Positions 1 to 12,400 of a stretch of 64,000 bases of DNA are shown here, piece after piece. The DNA comes from Leuctra nigra (lineage: Eukaryota; Arthropoda; Insecta; Plecoptera; Leuctridae). The stretch's first letter is position 1; the number at the start of each line of letters is the position of its first letter. The stretch is from assembly GCA_934045905.1 (NCBI GenBank), contig OW203765.1, forward strand, positions 29,979,997 to 30,043,996, written 5' to 3'. The notes below the pieces were generated by a model, which did not search any database, was not told where the DNA came from, and saw only the letters and a list, made by a program, of their open reading frames with translations. Made by a program: the position numbers and the translations under genes.

Positions 1-403
1 CACCCTCTTGACGGACACCTAGTATCAACCCTTTACCCTCTTGACGGACACCTAGTTACACCCCTTCACCCCTTGACGGACACTTAGTTCCACCCCTTCA
101 CTCTCTTGACGGACACTTAGTTCCACCCCTTCGCTCTCTTGACGGACAGCTAGTTCCACCTCTTCACCCTCTTGACGGACACCTAGTTCCACCGCTTCAC
201 TCTCTTGACGGACACCTAATTCCACCCCTTCACTTTCTTGACGGACACTTATAGTTCCACCCCTTCACTCTCTTGACGGACAGCTAGTTCCACCCCTTCA
301 CCCTCTTGACGGACACCTAGTTCCACCCCTTCACCCTCTCTTGAAGGACACATAGTTCTTCCCCTTCACCCTCTTGACGGACACCTTAGTTCCACCCATT
401 CAC
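1..403. repeat. 33-bp minisatellite at left edge
   Basis: About twelve imperfect head-to-tail copies of a 33-bp unit built around TTCCACCCCTTCACCCTCTT followed by GACGGACACCTAG. The array is cut by the window edge, so its true length is unknown. Individual units carry single-base changes and small indels (for example the longer units near 240-255 and 325-390). It has no open frame of note and no relation to the 42-bp coding repeats further right. Confidence 0.9.
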
Positions 404-1048
404 CTAATTATTAATGTCCTCCCATAACAACAATGTAGAAGCGGAGCGGTCAAAGAATTAGTCATACCGATCACTCATTTACAACCTCTATAATTTACAT
501 CGAGACAAATTAGTCAAAATGACCTAATGTTTCTTACAAAATGATGTATAACTCCCATCAGTTAATTATCATAATACTAAGCCATTTAGTAACGCTAAAT
601 TACGGAGGAATTCTCTTCCATAACTCACTTTTAAATACATTTTGCTTTGAAATCGCAGCTAATATCTATTAAATTGAATTATAATGTGTGCGAATTAGCT
701 GGCTGCAAAGAGATCATACGCCTCGGGGGGCGGATATACGGGATTAATAGCTGGAGGATGCATCATTTGTGCAACAAAGTACATCATTTAGATCGGTAAT
801 TAACCCTCATGTAGCTGGCATAATGCTGGCTTGTGATGGATCGCAGAAATGTGCAGTAACCTGATAAACTATAGGTGACTTTCTGATGCACGATTATGAT
901 TTTTAAATTTATTCCGATTATTTCTAAATGTTCTCAATCACTTCAAATCAGTCATGTATGCAATTAAAATGAATGCTGATTTTCATGTTTTACTCGCTAT
1001 TTACGAAATTCCTCGAGTTGAAGATAATGTGGGTAATACGACTTGCAT
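404..1048. other. intergenic, no gene seen
   Basis: AT-rich single-copy-looking DNA. No splice-bounded open frame, RNA gene or repeat was recognised. Confidence 0.5.
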
Positions 1049-1243
1049 AAAGCCCGATTTACACGGCCACATTTATTGAACAAATTCTGTGACACAGTCT
1101 TTGACACATTTCTTGAAGGAAATTAGAACATGTTTTAAGTTCTGTGACAGAAAGTTGCGTCGTGTAAATGCAAAATTGTATGAAAAATGGGAATGTGGCG
1201 CAGAAGTTGTTCAAGAAATTGTACCGTGTAAATCGGGCTTTAG
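1049..1243. mobile_element. MITE with 17-bp terminal inverted repeats (copy 1)
   Basis: The ends AAGCCCGATTTACACGG and CCGTGTAAATCGGGCTT are inverted repeats of each other. The interior of about 160 bp is shared, in opposite orientation, with the copy at 1504-1700. It has no coding capacity; the short frames called here are chance. The termini sit in TTA/TAA-like context, suggesting a short AT target duplication. Confidence 0.8.
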
Positions 1244-1503
1244 ATAGGAACATAAAATCTATACATAAATGGGCTGCATTTCCTGGATTATTAATACATT
1301 TTATCAGTTGAAGGTGGCAAAATTCGTGTTTATGTCGGGAAACTAAATGGTTGAACTTTATGCTTGTATAAAGTGGACTTGTTTTGACAACTTAAATGTC
1401 GTTAAATGCAATGGAAATGGAATTGAGCCTTATTTTTATACAACAATGTATGAGAAAAGTTAATTTTTTTTTTAACAGATTTCATTAAATAAGAAAGCAT
1501 GAT

Positions 1504-1700
1504 CTTACCCCATTTACACGGTGCAATTTCTTGAACAACTTCTGTGTCACCTTCCCATTTTTCATACAATTTTGTATTTACACGACGCAACTTTCTGTCA
1601 CAGAACTTAAAACATGTTCTAATTTCCATTCAAGAAGGGTGACACAGAAGTGTGGTACAGAAGTTGTACAAGAAGTTGCACCGTGTAAATGGGGCTTAAC
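1504..1700. mobile_element. MITE, same family (copy 2, opposite orientation)
   Basis: The ends ACCCCATTTACACGGTGCAA and TTGCACCGTGTAAATGGGGC pair as inverted repeats, and the pairing extends about 40 bp inwards. The middle (acgacgcaactttctgtcac) is the reverse complement of the copy at 1049-1243. The two copies lie about 260 bp apart and head opposite ways, so together they could form a large hairpin. Confidence 0.8.
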
Positions 1701-2096
1701 AGATCAATTATTGTAATTTTCAAGTGCTTATGTGTAGGTATAAAGGTTTCATTTACAAAATACGAGAGAAAGAAAGAAATATTGTCAGATTTTCATTTTA
1801 GAAATTTTAATGCAGTCAATCAACAGTTTAACAGAACAATGTATGTACATCAACAAGTTACTCAATACTTTAGATGGGCTTAAGTCCATTTCCTATATAT
1901 CACATAAGAAGTTGCAATCCTATTTTGATTTCATCAATTTGAATTGAACCTCCAAAAAATATTGAGAATTAATGAAATCCAAGTATTTCACAAGTTTCAT
2001 ATTGAAGAATGGAATTATCATGAGAAATAAGAAAATATTTGATAGATTTCAACTAGAGTGAAGAGCAATCACGTATTTCAACGTTTGACCTGCCAT
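1701..2096. other. 3' flank of cuticular gene, no other gene seen
   Basis: AT-rich DNA downstream of the minus-strand cuticular gene, presumably including its 3' UTR. No further feature was recognised. Confidence 0.4.
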
Positions 2097-5000
2097 CTAC
2101 TTCCTGTAAATCCTGATGAGAGTATTATCCGGCCCCACTGAGTACACTGGCGCCTGGATGGGCTGGACATCCTCGTAATGTACTGCCAGATATCCCTGGT
2201 TGAGCGGCTGAGGCTGTGCTACTAGACGCTGGAACACTTGTCGCTGCTGCTCCCTGGCGGTTGTGTAGGCCACACGCTGCAGTCTGTTGTCGGGCAGAAG
2301 TACGTAGTAGACGCCGCTGCTGGGGGCTTCCTGCTCCTGCTCGCTTACGGTAGCCACGCTGATGGCGCGCGCACCCCCGGCAGCGCCCTCCTCGTCCTGG
2401 AACACAATCATGGAACAGTGTAATTTTTATGTGAAGATTTTTTTTTTTTTTTTTTAGTGAGACTTGACAACATTTTTGTGTTCTGTAACCCAACGGCCAT
2501 GCCTCTCTATCAGCTACCATTGGTCATCATTTTAGTATATATAGCCTGATTTTTTGATTTTATGCATTTATTTTGTTTTTTGATTTTCTTGATTTTTTTT
2601 TATTTTGTATGATTTATCTTGTTTTATTTTTGGAAATAATTATTTGTTATTTTTATAATTTTTTGAATTTGTTATTGATTTAATGATTTTTTTAGTTTTA
2701 TTGATTTAATGTGATTTTTTCATTTATTAATTTTTTTGAACTTTTTACTTTTTATTTTTATTTTTTGAATATTTGTTGTTGTTGTTAAAAGTGTAAATTT
2801 TGTTGTTGTTGTTCACCCATCGCCCATCGGTCATCCAGCAGCTCTTTCTTCTCATCGCCTCGACCACCTCCACTTGCAAAGCTCTACAAAGTCAACGCAT
2901 AGAAAGTAAAGCGTTTTAGTGACTTATTTCATTGAAAATGAACACACAAAAATATCGATTTTAGTGAAGTTGATACACAAAATTACAAGTTTCAACTTTA
3001 AACACGGTAAATGGGTCACGGATGACATCGCAAACGTGAAGTTTAGATAAAAATAGATCGAAATTTTTACAGAATACACTATTTTAGTCATGAGCACAAC
3101 TTTTGAAAAATTTGAAAAATGTACACTGGAACAAAATAATAAACGGTATTCGAAAGTTACTGATTGGCATCATCCCGTGAAGGCTGTGTTAACGCATCAT
3201 CAAACTCTAGTAGGTGAGCTCTAATTTCATTGATAATAACAAGGATTGATTGTCAAGGAACCTGTCAATCCGTTTTTTCAAATATCGTTTTTACTTTGTT
3301 CAAGTGTACATGCCTAAGAGTGGGTATGTACAGTATAAATGCGTTCATTTCAATTTGACTTTAACGCTCAGCTGTCACAATGAAGGTAAACACCTGTCAT
3401 ATCTTATCTTGACCCCCACAATACGCCAAGAAATCACCCACCAAACCTTGCAGATGACCCACACAAATTCTAAACTTGAGACAATCAACAGTACAGACAA
3501 CGCCCACCAGAGTCCTCCACTGTCGATCTCTTTGTAAGTTCCATTACCTTCCGCTTGTGTGAGCGTCAATCACGCTTTGCCGTCTTTTGTTCGTGATGAG
3601 TTGATCTTTTGTAGGGACTTCTTTAGCAAGGTGTTGACTGACTGTGGGTTGTAGTTAGTTTGTAATGAGATGATATATAGATGTCTGTTCAAGGCTTTGA
3701 TAGTGAATTAAAAATGAATGAAATGAGAGCAGTTCATTGTGAATGGTCCACTGCCTACTTGAATGCAAAATGCCAAAGTATTTGATTATTATGCAAATCA
3801 TGGGCGTTCATAGGACTGTGAGGGGGGGGGGGTCTTTGGGGAGTCTTTGGGGAGGACCCCTCAGCATATACGGGTCCGAGAGCGCATGGGCAATGGAAAT
3901 GTTAAAATTTTAACTTAATTTGAGGGATTTTGGTGATGTGAAAAAGATGTGATTGTGATTTTCTGCAGATTTGTTCGGCAATTTCAATACAATTTACAAC
4001 GTGGTCAGATTATCGATTTGTTATTATTCATTGAAAAATTAATAAATAAAATTATAGCGTAAACTTACCTAATTAGGAACTTATTCGTCAAAAATAATCG
4101 GTTCCTACAGACTATTTATAGTGATTATTAAGACATTTGAAGGGTACATATGAGATAAACGAAGTTTTATATTGAAACTTGTATCCATCTTTCATACAGA
4201 TCGATATTCCAATTGCATTTTTCAAGACTTTGTAGCAATGTTCTCTAAAAACCGATGGAATATTCTGAAAGCTCATAATAATCACTGCCAGAAGACACTA
4301 ACACGTAGGTATTTTCAAAAAATGTTCACAATATCGTTATTCCCTTGTACCCTTCAGTTCTATAATGGAACTAATTCATTTACATTTTAAAATATGATTA
4401 TGATATCATGAGTTCTGTTATGCAACTGATGAAACTTCACTGCCTGACGTAATGTTACGCAACTCATGATCTGTCATTCACGCCGCGTCTACGTTGTGAA
4501 CTGTTATACGCGGTGACACGTGACAAACCGGTCACGTGTAGGTGTTAAGATGGGAGTCACGTCGAGGCGAGACAATGTGGAAGAGAGTGATGACATCTCA
4601 ATCTGTGACGTAGATCATGGGCTAATTCCAGCTCAGTTAAAACAAGAATATTCATGAACCTCTTCGATTTTGACGAAACTTGGCAGAATTGTTAATTATC
4701 CTAAAGAAACTCATGGCTCTTTCAGTGTTTTTCTCCAAATTGCGCTGTTCGGGAAATATGGCCCCCCCCCCCCAAAAAGACAAATTTGAGTCGGAAATAT
4801 TGAGCATTAAAATCGTTAACTTTGTAACAGTTTGACTTAGAATGTTGATCTTTTTAACAACTAAAGCTAAGGCAAGAAGATAAAAGGCAAGAAGGCAAGA
4901 AGATAAAATTTATAATCAATACAGTACAAAGCAAAAAAAGTGGTGGGGGTCCATATTTAACCGTTTAAACGCCCCCCCCCCCCCCCCCCCCCCCCCTAAA

Positions 5001-7816
5001 AAGCTATTATTATTATTCATATTTTGAAACTTGTATGCAGGGTAACGTCGAATATATTGAATCTTGACCTTATCCACTAATACCAATTGGGCTAATTAAA
5101 TGAGGGTACAATATACCCAACTTTCCTCTATTCTGTGATAAAGATATCTGAGATTTATAGAGTGATATAAAGAGAAAATCAGTTGCAATTACAATTATAA
5201 TTATATTATGCGACAGATATTGAAACTAGTTCGAGAATGTTATTTATAAGATTTTTAATTCTAGAAAAGCATTGGTGTCAAAGATCTTTAAGTTAAGAAA
5301 CAATGTAAGGTAATTAAGAGATTCTTAAATTGAAACAGTGCTGATGTAGTAGGGAAATTGTAATTCAAAAGCTAAGTGGTGAATGAAAATCTCGGTCGTG
5401 AGCTGTAGCGTTCAGTACTCCTATAGTCTCATCACATTTGTCATAAAAAGAGCATTTCCTTCAGATTTGTGTGCTTAAAAATATCAACAAATTGCGACGA
5501 TTTTGTGAGTCAAAAATATTATTTGTCACAATTTTCAATACACTTCAAAATTATTATATCAAAGAAAACAAAGAAAAAGAAGAGCAAATGTATTTGTTTA
5601 AGAAGAACGTGCCATATTTTTAGTAGAATGTATTTATATATTTGGACCGCTTGGCGCTTACCCTGTAGTCGGGCTCATCAGTGGTCTCCTCTGTGGTCTC
5701 ATCGACCTCCTCCGACCTGGCCGTCGTCACCGGCTCGGGGGTGGTCTTTGTCGTGGTGGTGGTGGCGGTGGTTGATGGAGGTCCGTAGGACGGCGCCGGC
5801 TTGGGGGGCCCGTACTGCTCCTTAGGCGGCGCGTTGTACGCACCCCGGGGGGCCTGGCGCAGGGGGAGGGTGAACTGACGTCCCGACGGACGCCAGCCCG
5901 ACGGCGGGTAGGGGGCGGCGTCGGCTTTGGGAGGTTCAGCGTTCACCAACACCGCCGCGACGGCGAGGAGGAGCGTGCAAGTGATGCCGACAAACTAAAA
6001 CCATCAAGACATATATCAATATCTTTGTACCGTTTTCACTTCAACTCCCACAGATAAACCATTCATATTGATGTATCCATATTTTTCTTTTACTGCTGTT
6101 AATAGGTGTCACTTAATTTTTATGTTTTTATTTTGTACTAATACTTGACTGGAAAATTGTGGAGCATAGTTTCACATCAAAATATGACTAATCATCAAAC
6201 AATAAAACAACGTAATTTTTTATTATCATGGAAAAGATATAGGTAGAAACCTCTGTTTATGACACAATTAATTACGTACAGTGGGGTTCATAATGATTTT
6301 TGCAGTTAGAGTATCAGGTTCGACAAACAGAGTTGCTATTATCTATTTAGTCGGAATGATGTTAAATAAATAATTGATTTGTATACATTCACAATAAACT
6401 TTAAAAGTATTACATACAAAATCGATTCGTCTGGCATTCACTAAACTTCAACACGTAAAGTTTAGTTAGACTAGACGAAATATCGTATTTTCCTGTGCCT
6501 AATACTATTTTTTAGTTTGTTGATAGTTCAAAGCAATTGATTATTTACGAGTGCCCATGCACGTGTTTCTACTGTCCAACAGAAAATGTGCTCAATTTGC
6601 ATATGCTTTTAAAATTATATTTGAAATAATATATTCGATTGTTACTCATGTTCAAGACAAATCGATTATAAATGAATAAATCATTTGATTTGGTACTGGC
6701 GAGTGGCGTAAACATTCATTGCTTTCAAAAGCGTGCAGCAGCGGATATAAATGTATACTTGAATGTATTTCAACGTAAAATTTTACTGCAAAAATTGATT
6801 TAACCCATTCTTACGGGAAATGCTCTTCTATATTCTATTATTATCTTCACTTAATAATTCACATGATAACTCAACAAGGAAAGTTACATAATAAGTACTC
6901 TAGAGGGTCTGGAGGGCGATCACACACATCGAAACCTGCAAATCTCTCTAATGTTTTTTTTATTTGCTTAGATAAAGTTGTTTGTGATCTCTTGTTTAAT
7001 TAATACTAAATTGACCTTTAAACATAGGCGATTACCTGAAGAAATTCAGCCAATATAAGTAATTGTTTGGTCCATTAAATTCTATTCGTCATTAGAAAGG
7101 CGTATCTCCTCCCCCACCCCCCACCACCCCTGACCATCGTAATGCCTTGATTAGTTATTGCCATGACAAAGTGTGCTTATTTTTACCATTACTTTGTAAT
7201 CAACTTGATATCTTCCTCCTCTTGCACGTTTGAAAGATAAAAAATCAAATGAAACATTAGAATTGCACGATTCTCTTACTAGTATGTATCTAGTAAGATT
7301 TTAGTTCATAAAAATGTCTTCAACATCTTACTTTGATTTTAAAAATGTGTTCAAATATAGTTTTCCACAACTGAAGCGAATATTCTTGCAAAACAAAGAC
7401 TGTAAAAAGTATAATTGTCATTTAATTTAAAAATTATTATTGTTTAATCATAATATTATATTGTATACGAATAAATAGTTTAATATTTGCAACAATTTTT
7501 TTTTGAAATGAATATCTTTCAGGTTAAGAATACATATCATAACACTTCCACATTAAAAAATATCCATCTCGGTTTAAACTTTATCATCTCCTAAGTCGAA
7601 AGAGGAAATCCTAAAGTAATATATTCATATGTATTGTAAGTTCACGGATGTTACAAATAGTAGCCAGCCTAGCGAAATAAATTTGTGTTAGGAGGGCACG
7701 AAGCAAATAAGATAGAATGAGATCAAAGTTAATTTAAAAAGTTGGTTTAACTCTCGTCTCTGCTTTCTTACGTTCCTCTTTTGCCTCCTATTGAACCACT
7801 TTCTACTTACATTCAT
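2097..7816 (-). CDS. secreted cuticular-type protein, 3 exons, ~212 aa
   Basis: Exons (minus strand): 7816-7811 (ATGAAT, donor GTAAGT), 5994-5662 (acceptor TTTTAG, donor GTAAGC) and 2396-2097 (acceptor TTCCAG, ends TAG). All junctions are phase 0. The joined protein begins MNFVGITCTLLLAVAAVLVN, a signal peptide with likely cleavage at NA|EPPK. Residues ~20-75 are rich in Pro, Gly and Tyr (YGPPKPAPSYGPP); ~76-113 is a Thr/Glu stretch. The last exon has GVYYVLLPDNRLQRVAY and GYLAVHYEDV, which resemble the core of Rebers-Riddiford cuticle domains but with an insertion and without the full consensus. A first intron that splits the signal peptide after two codons is typical of insect cuticle genes. 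The role is inferred as an extracellular cuticle component, chitin binding unproven. Introns are 1.8 and 3.3 kb and full of repeats. Very confident of the exons, less of the family. Confidence 0.8.
2440..2885 (-). mobile_element. LINE 3'-end remnant in intron 2 of the cuticular gene
   Basis: A T-run at 2438-2456 is followed by text matching the 3' end of the LINE at 38068-38750 (compare 'gccatgcctctctatcagc' with 'gccaagcctctctatccagc'). The match resumes at 2825-2880 (ccagcagctctttcttctca; cgcctcgaccacctcc) after about 300 bp of T-rich low-complexity DNA (2520-2810). The T-run is the reverse complement of a poly-A tail, so the remnant lies on the minus strand. No open frame survives. Confidence 0.6.
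3170..3345 (+). repeat. dispersed repeat, second copy at 26185-26375
   Basis: The stretch with 'gtaggtgagctctaatttca' and 'aacaaggattgattg' recurs at 26230-26280 in OR-B intron 3 ('gtcggtgagctctgatttca', 'aacaaggattgattg'). Similarity is patchy beyond that. Probably a decayed transposon. The open frame 3250-3537 over it has no coding character. Confidence 0.5.
4972..4996 (+). repeat. 25-bp poly-C tract
   Basis: An uninterrupted run of 25 C in intron 2 of the cuticular gene, with a shorter C run at about 4763-4773. Such runs are length-unstable and the exact count may be an assembly estimate. The rest of 3346-5661 is AT-rich intron with decayed repeats. Confidence 0.85.
5995..7810 (-). other. 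intron 1 of the cuticular gene, nothing else seen
   Basis: AT-rich intron of 1.8 kb bounded by GTAAGT and TTTTAG. No nested gene or clear mobile element was recognised. Confidence 0.6.
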
Positions 7817-7863
7817 GTTGAGTCTTGAATGTCGATGTTTTGACTTGACACTTCGATTGACAC

Positions 7864-7898
7864 TGATGACTTGACTCTGATCACCGCCTTCTTATATA
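7864..7898 (-). promoter_or_regulatory. TATA box and initiator of the cuticular gene
   Basis: On the minus strand TATATAAG (7898-7891) lies 34 bp upstream of a TCAGT arthropod initiator (A at 7864), which is 48 bp upstream of the ATG at 7816. The pro-resilin gene has the same arrangement (33 and 47 bp), supporting both calls. Confidence 0.75.
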
Positions 7899-8063
7899 CT
7901 ACACTTGATTGACACTGACCGAGTGGACACATTGTTGTGTTGGTCAACAATAATGCATTGTTTAACTGGTCAAGGCGGTGATAGAATAGGACGTGTTAGA
8001 AGGCGCTGGGTGGCATGCACAATGAGAATCAAACTGAAGCAGATATTATCGAGAATAATAATA

Positions 8064-8110
8064 CTAGGAAAACGCTCTGTGTAACGCGTTGATAAGCAAG
8101 CCGTCATTTC
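8064..8110 (-). mobile_element. Helitron-type 3' terminus (minus strand)
   Basis: Read on the minus strand, this is a short hairpin (AACGC...GCGTT) followed by TTTTCCTAG and then T. This is the canonical Helitron 3' end (subterminal hairpin, CTRR, insertion before T). It is one of six such ends in the window (8064, 9202, 15586, 21702, 23240, 34942). How far the element runs to the right is not clear. Confidence 0.65.
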
Positions 8111-8589
8111 ATGCTAGTTCATATATTCATATATAATAATATTTATATATTTCGTGGGAAAGTTGTTACTTTAATAGATCTTGGAAAGGGACTAAGAAGA
8201 AAATGTATCAAATGAGAAGTAATAATTTCTTTGAAATGTCTTTGAATACATTTCACATCATGTTCAAACAATACAGAGAGCAATGGAGCCTGTTGTGTGA
8301 TTTCGAGATTAGTAACTGGTGAATATGATAAAATTACTTATTTACTAAACTTATTATCAATCGATAATTCATAGTATTCAAATTTTATCACATGCTTTTC
8401 ATCGAATCAGAAAAAAAAGAAAATAAATTAATAATAAAAATTAAAACATTTCTGAGTGGGCATTCTAAATGGGTTATGGATCATTTTGACAACTATGACG
8501 ATAATACAAATAAATATACACGGGAAATTTTCTATCAAACTCTTCACATGTATAGTTTTCATAGGGCAACACCATATCCCCAATTATTG

Positions 8590-9202
8590 AGCCAGCAAAG
8601 CGAGCGTCTCCTTTTGGCTCTTTTGGCACGGACTTCTGTTTTTTTTTTTTTTTTTTGTCTGTTAATAGACGATACACAGGTCGCACCGTTTCACCTATCG
8701 ATCTGAAATTTTGCACACATGTAAAACCAACCTTCTCTGTTTGAAGACCATAATTTTTTTGAAATCCATTCATTGGTTAAAATTTAAATAAATATGTCCT
8801 GATAGGGTGAAAAATGAAAACGGTCTTCGATAATTCAGATCAAACTCATATTTTGCATGATTATTAAGACCAACATTGTCTCTTATTTTACAAAATTTCA
8901 TCCCAATCAGTTAAGAACGTATGAACTTATTAACATTTTTCATATCTGTCAGTAATGAAGTATCAAAATGAATGTTTTCCAGTGCCAGTTGAATTGCATC
9001 TGATTTGCTATATTTACCAGGACGCTTAGATGTTATTTTCAAGTTTCAATGAAAAGCATAATATGTTGTGTTGATTTAGTGATCATATTTCAATTCAATA
9101 TGGATGTATATGTTTTCTGTGCGTTGTGTACGCATTTCCGGTTCGAGAATTTGCACGTCTCCGTGCTCGCTCACCAACGCGTTACACTGAGCGTTTTCCT
9201 AG
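8590..9202 (+). mobile_element. non-autonomous Helitron, ~0.6 kb
   Basis: It begins near TTGAGCCAGCAAAGCGAGCG, continues with the family paragraph (ggctcttttggcacggac, a T-run, cgatctgaaattttgcacac), and ends CGTTTTCCTAG|T at 9202 with the AACGC/GCGTT hairpin. Start and end match the longer copy at 13513-15586. Intergenic, just upstream of OR-A. Confidence 0.7.
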
Positions 9203-9374
9203 TATAATATAATATAATGACCCCATTTTGACATCGAATGCAGTATAAATATTTTATACGTGTTCTTCATACAGGGTCTACAGCGATAATTCAGTAGAAT
9301 ACGTAGAAAATAAAACAAACTCCAAACGAAGTATAATTGTCTCCTTGACCATTGCGTGCCAGCTTGCGTATCAT

Positions 9375-9434
9375 ATGCGTGGATACAACAGGCTGCTCTG
9401 GACTCCCTGTGAAGCCCCAGGGAAGAAAGTGTGA
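9375..9434 (+). promoter_or_regulatory. upstream ORF in the OR-A leader
   Basis: A 19-codon frame (ATG at 9375, TGA at 9432-9434) ends 17 bp before the OR-A start codon. OR-B and OR-C have different short frames at the matching place: ATG-TCA-CAA-CAA-ACC-GCT-TGA and a minimal ATG-TGA. If the leader is transcribed as inferred, these would lower translation of the receptors. Inference from sequence only. Confidence 0.4.
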
Positions 9435-9451
9435 ATACTGTAAGCTACAAC

Positions 9452-12400
9452 ATGAAGTTGCTACGTGATGGGATGTCAGATGAAGACAGTAGCGAGGGGC
9501 AGAATCATCTCTTCAAGTACAACATCAGGGTGATGCACTATCTCGGTTGGTAAAATCTAAAAACCCTTTTTGAGCGATCGACTCATTTTGGCTCTTTTGG
9601 AACAGACCTCTGTTTTTTGTGTTTTTTTTCTGCCTACTTACCGATACACAGGTCGCACCGTTTCACCGATCGATCTGAAATTTTGCACACATGTAAAGAC
9701 ATGCACCTTTTCTGTTTGCAGATCCTAATTTTTTTGAAATCAGTTCATTGGTTCATTGGTAAAATAAATATCTCCTGATAGGCTGAAAAATTAAAATGGT
9801 CTTCTTGAAATCTGATCAAACTCATATTTTGCATGGTCATTAAGACCAACATTGTCTCTTATTTTTCAAATTTTCCAATGTCGAGTTTGATCAGATTTTC
9901 TCGAAGACCATTTTCATTTTTCAACCTATCAGGAGAAATTTTTATTTGAATTTTAACTAATGAACAGATTTCAAAAAATTTGCGTCTGCAAACAGAAAAA
10001 GTTGTCTCCACATGCGTGCAAAATTTCAGATCGATCGGTGAAACGGTGCGACCTGTGTATCGGTTAATAGCAGAAAAAAATGAGGTCCATGCCAAAAGAG
10101 CTAAAAGGAGACGCTCGCTTCGCTCGCTCAATAACAAAGGACTTTTATACAAATTAATTTTTATGATACAAAATTTTTTTATTGGTAGAGCTTGCTTGGA
10201 AACATACAAAACCACCTTTATCTCAAACTCGTTTCCTCCAGGACTGTGGTCGACTTCTTCTGGAAAGGGATGCTTCTGGTACCTGATTCCTAGAATCATA
10301 ATAGCCAACTGTATACTTGAGGCATCAGTCGTCAGATGTCTTCAACTCATCTTTGAATGGAATCAGTTAAGTGTCAGCGAAATATGTGAGCAATTTCTTT
10401 CACTTACAGTCTTAATCGTCGCAATAGTCGTAATCGTGAACCATATGTACTACATGGATCGAGCTGAGGCGCTGGTGGCAAGATTGGAACGAAATCATGA
10501 TCCCGAACATCTGCGCGACGAAACTCAGCTTGCTCTATTTGTAAAGACTAAGAAGATTTCTGATGCCTGGGCGATCTTTGTGCCATTTACACAGCTGGCA
10601 ATAACACTTGCGACCATACTCAATATCCCTCGTCTTATTGCAGAGAAGAGAACGGAATACGGGTAACTATAAACATAAATAAAAATAACATACACTTAGA
10701 CAGACATAGAAGTCAATGTACTCAAAAAAACTCTCAATACATAATTACACAACTTTATAACAAATTGCCGGATACATTTAACAAACATAAAAAAAAGTTA
10801 CCTATTAGTAAAAATGGCATATTTCTCAATAGAAGAATTTTCGATGGACAAGTTGGATTAGTAAAATTTAATTTAGGTTCTGATTTTAATTTCATTTCAT
10901 TACATTTTTTTTAGTTTTTAGATTGTAGGTAAATAGATTATTGCTTAATTATAATTAATATTATTGCTTTCCATATACTCCAATTTAAAGTTTAATCTTT
11001 AGGAGTCAAACATACATGTAATAATGTACTGTTTGGAAAAAAATCTATCTATCTATAATAGGGAACTATATCTAGTTGTAGAAAGGATTAAAAATGTGAA
11101 ATATTGAAAGTGTACATGGCTAGGATTTAGGCAAACAAAACAAATCTCCGAATTTTAACATTATTTAACCTTGTTTTAAAACCGTAATATCGGCATTGAC
11201 GTCATGGGGCTCAGCATTGCCATGGCAACAAAGTATTTACCATGGAAACACATTGTTGTGGACGTAGAAATAACATAAGCCACCGGGTACACTTAGATTT
11301 TCCCAAAAAAATGTCAGTGTCACATAAAAATTTCAATTTGGTTTTTTACAATTAATCTTATTTTTTCGTGTGAAAAGTGTATTTGTCTTAATTTTTGTAT
11401 TGATACTTATAAATTTAGAAAATAATTAATGAGATTTCCCTATTAAGACGGCTGGGTATAGTGAGTTTAACCTTGAAGAGGTATTTAATCGATTTGTATC
11501 AATATCTTTTACCAATGTAATTGTTAACAAAATAGGGCTTTGTACGCGTATTCAGAACAGTTCAATGAAAGTAATTTCATAGTTTGGAATAAGTTATAAG
11601 TTTTATTTTGTCCAACAGATGTTAAGTGCCATAATTTTACACATTTTCGGGCACTAAACATCTGTTGGACAAAATAAAACTAATAACTTATTCCAAACTA
11701 TGAAATTATTATAGTGAACTGTTCTGAATACGCGTACAAAGCCCAATTTTGTTAACAATTACATATGTAAAAGATATTGATAAAAATCGATTAAAAAACT
11801 CTTCTAGGTCACGCTTACTACTCAGCCCTATTAAAGGGGTGGGGAGGGAAGGCCCGAATAAATTCTGCCAGTCAGAAATTCTGCTATAATATTTCAGAGG
11901 CTGGTACCCTTATGATGTGACAGCTTCACCATACCTCCACATCACTGTCATCTACCATTCAATAATAGCCGTAGTACTTGTTCCGTCAATGGCTGCTGTT
12001 GCTACTTTCAACATAGCTCTACTCATGTACACCAAGATGCAGTTCTGCTTCCTCCAACACAACCTGCGCAGAACTCGACCTCGCAGTGATGCGTTGCGCA
12101 TGTCGTCACAGGGACCATCGAGCACGACGCAAGTTGGTGAGGATCAAGTTCAGAACCTTATAAAGGCAGAAGGACAATACAATGATTTGAAGTAGACGGC
12201 TTAGCGTGGCCTTGAAGATATTTTTCATCGGTTTTTAATCAATATCTTTTATCAATGTAATTGTTAATAAAAAAAAGGCTTTGTACGAGTCTTTACAACT
12301 GTTCAATGGTAATAATGTATTTTATCAGGCACTAAACGTATGTAGGACAAAATAAAACTAATAAACCATTCCAAGCAATGAAATTATTCTGATTGAACTG

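Noticed and set aside
3250..3569. Frames of 95 and 64 codons in intron 2 of the cuticular gene
   Set aside because: They overlap a decayed dispersed repeat shared with 26.2 kb and lack coding character.
9980..10241. Upstream extension of the OR-A exon 2 frame (228-codon frame starting at 9980)
   Set aside because: This part is Helitron sequence in intron 1; paralogues start exon 2 at a conserved acceptor and the start codon is in exon 1.
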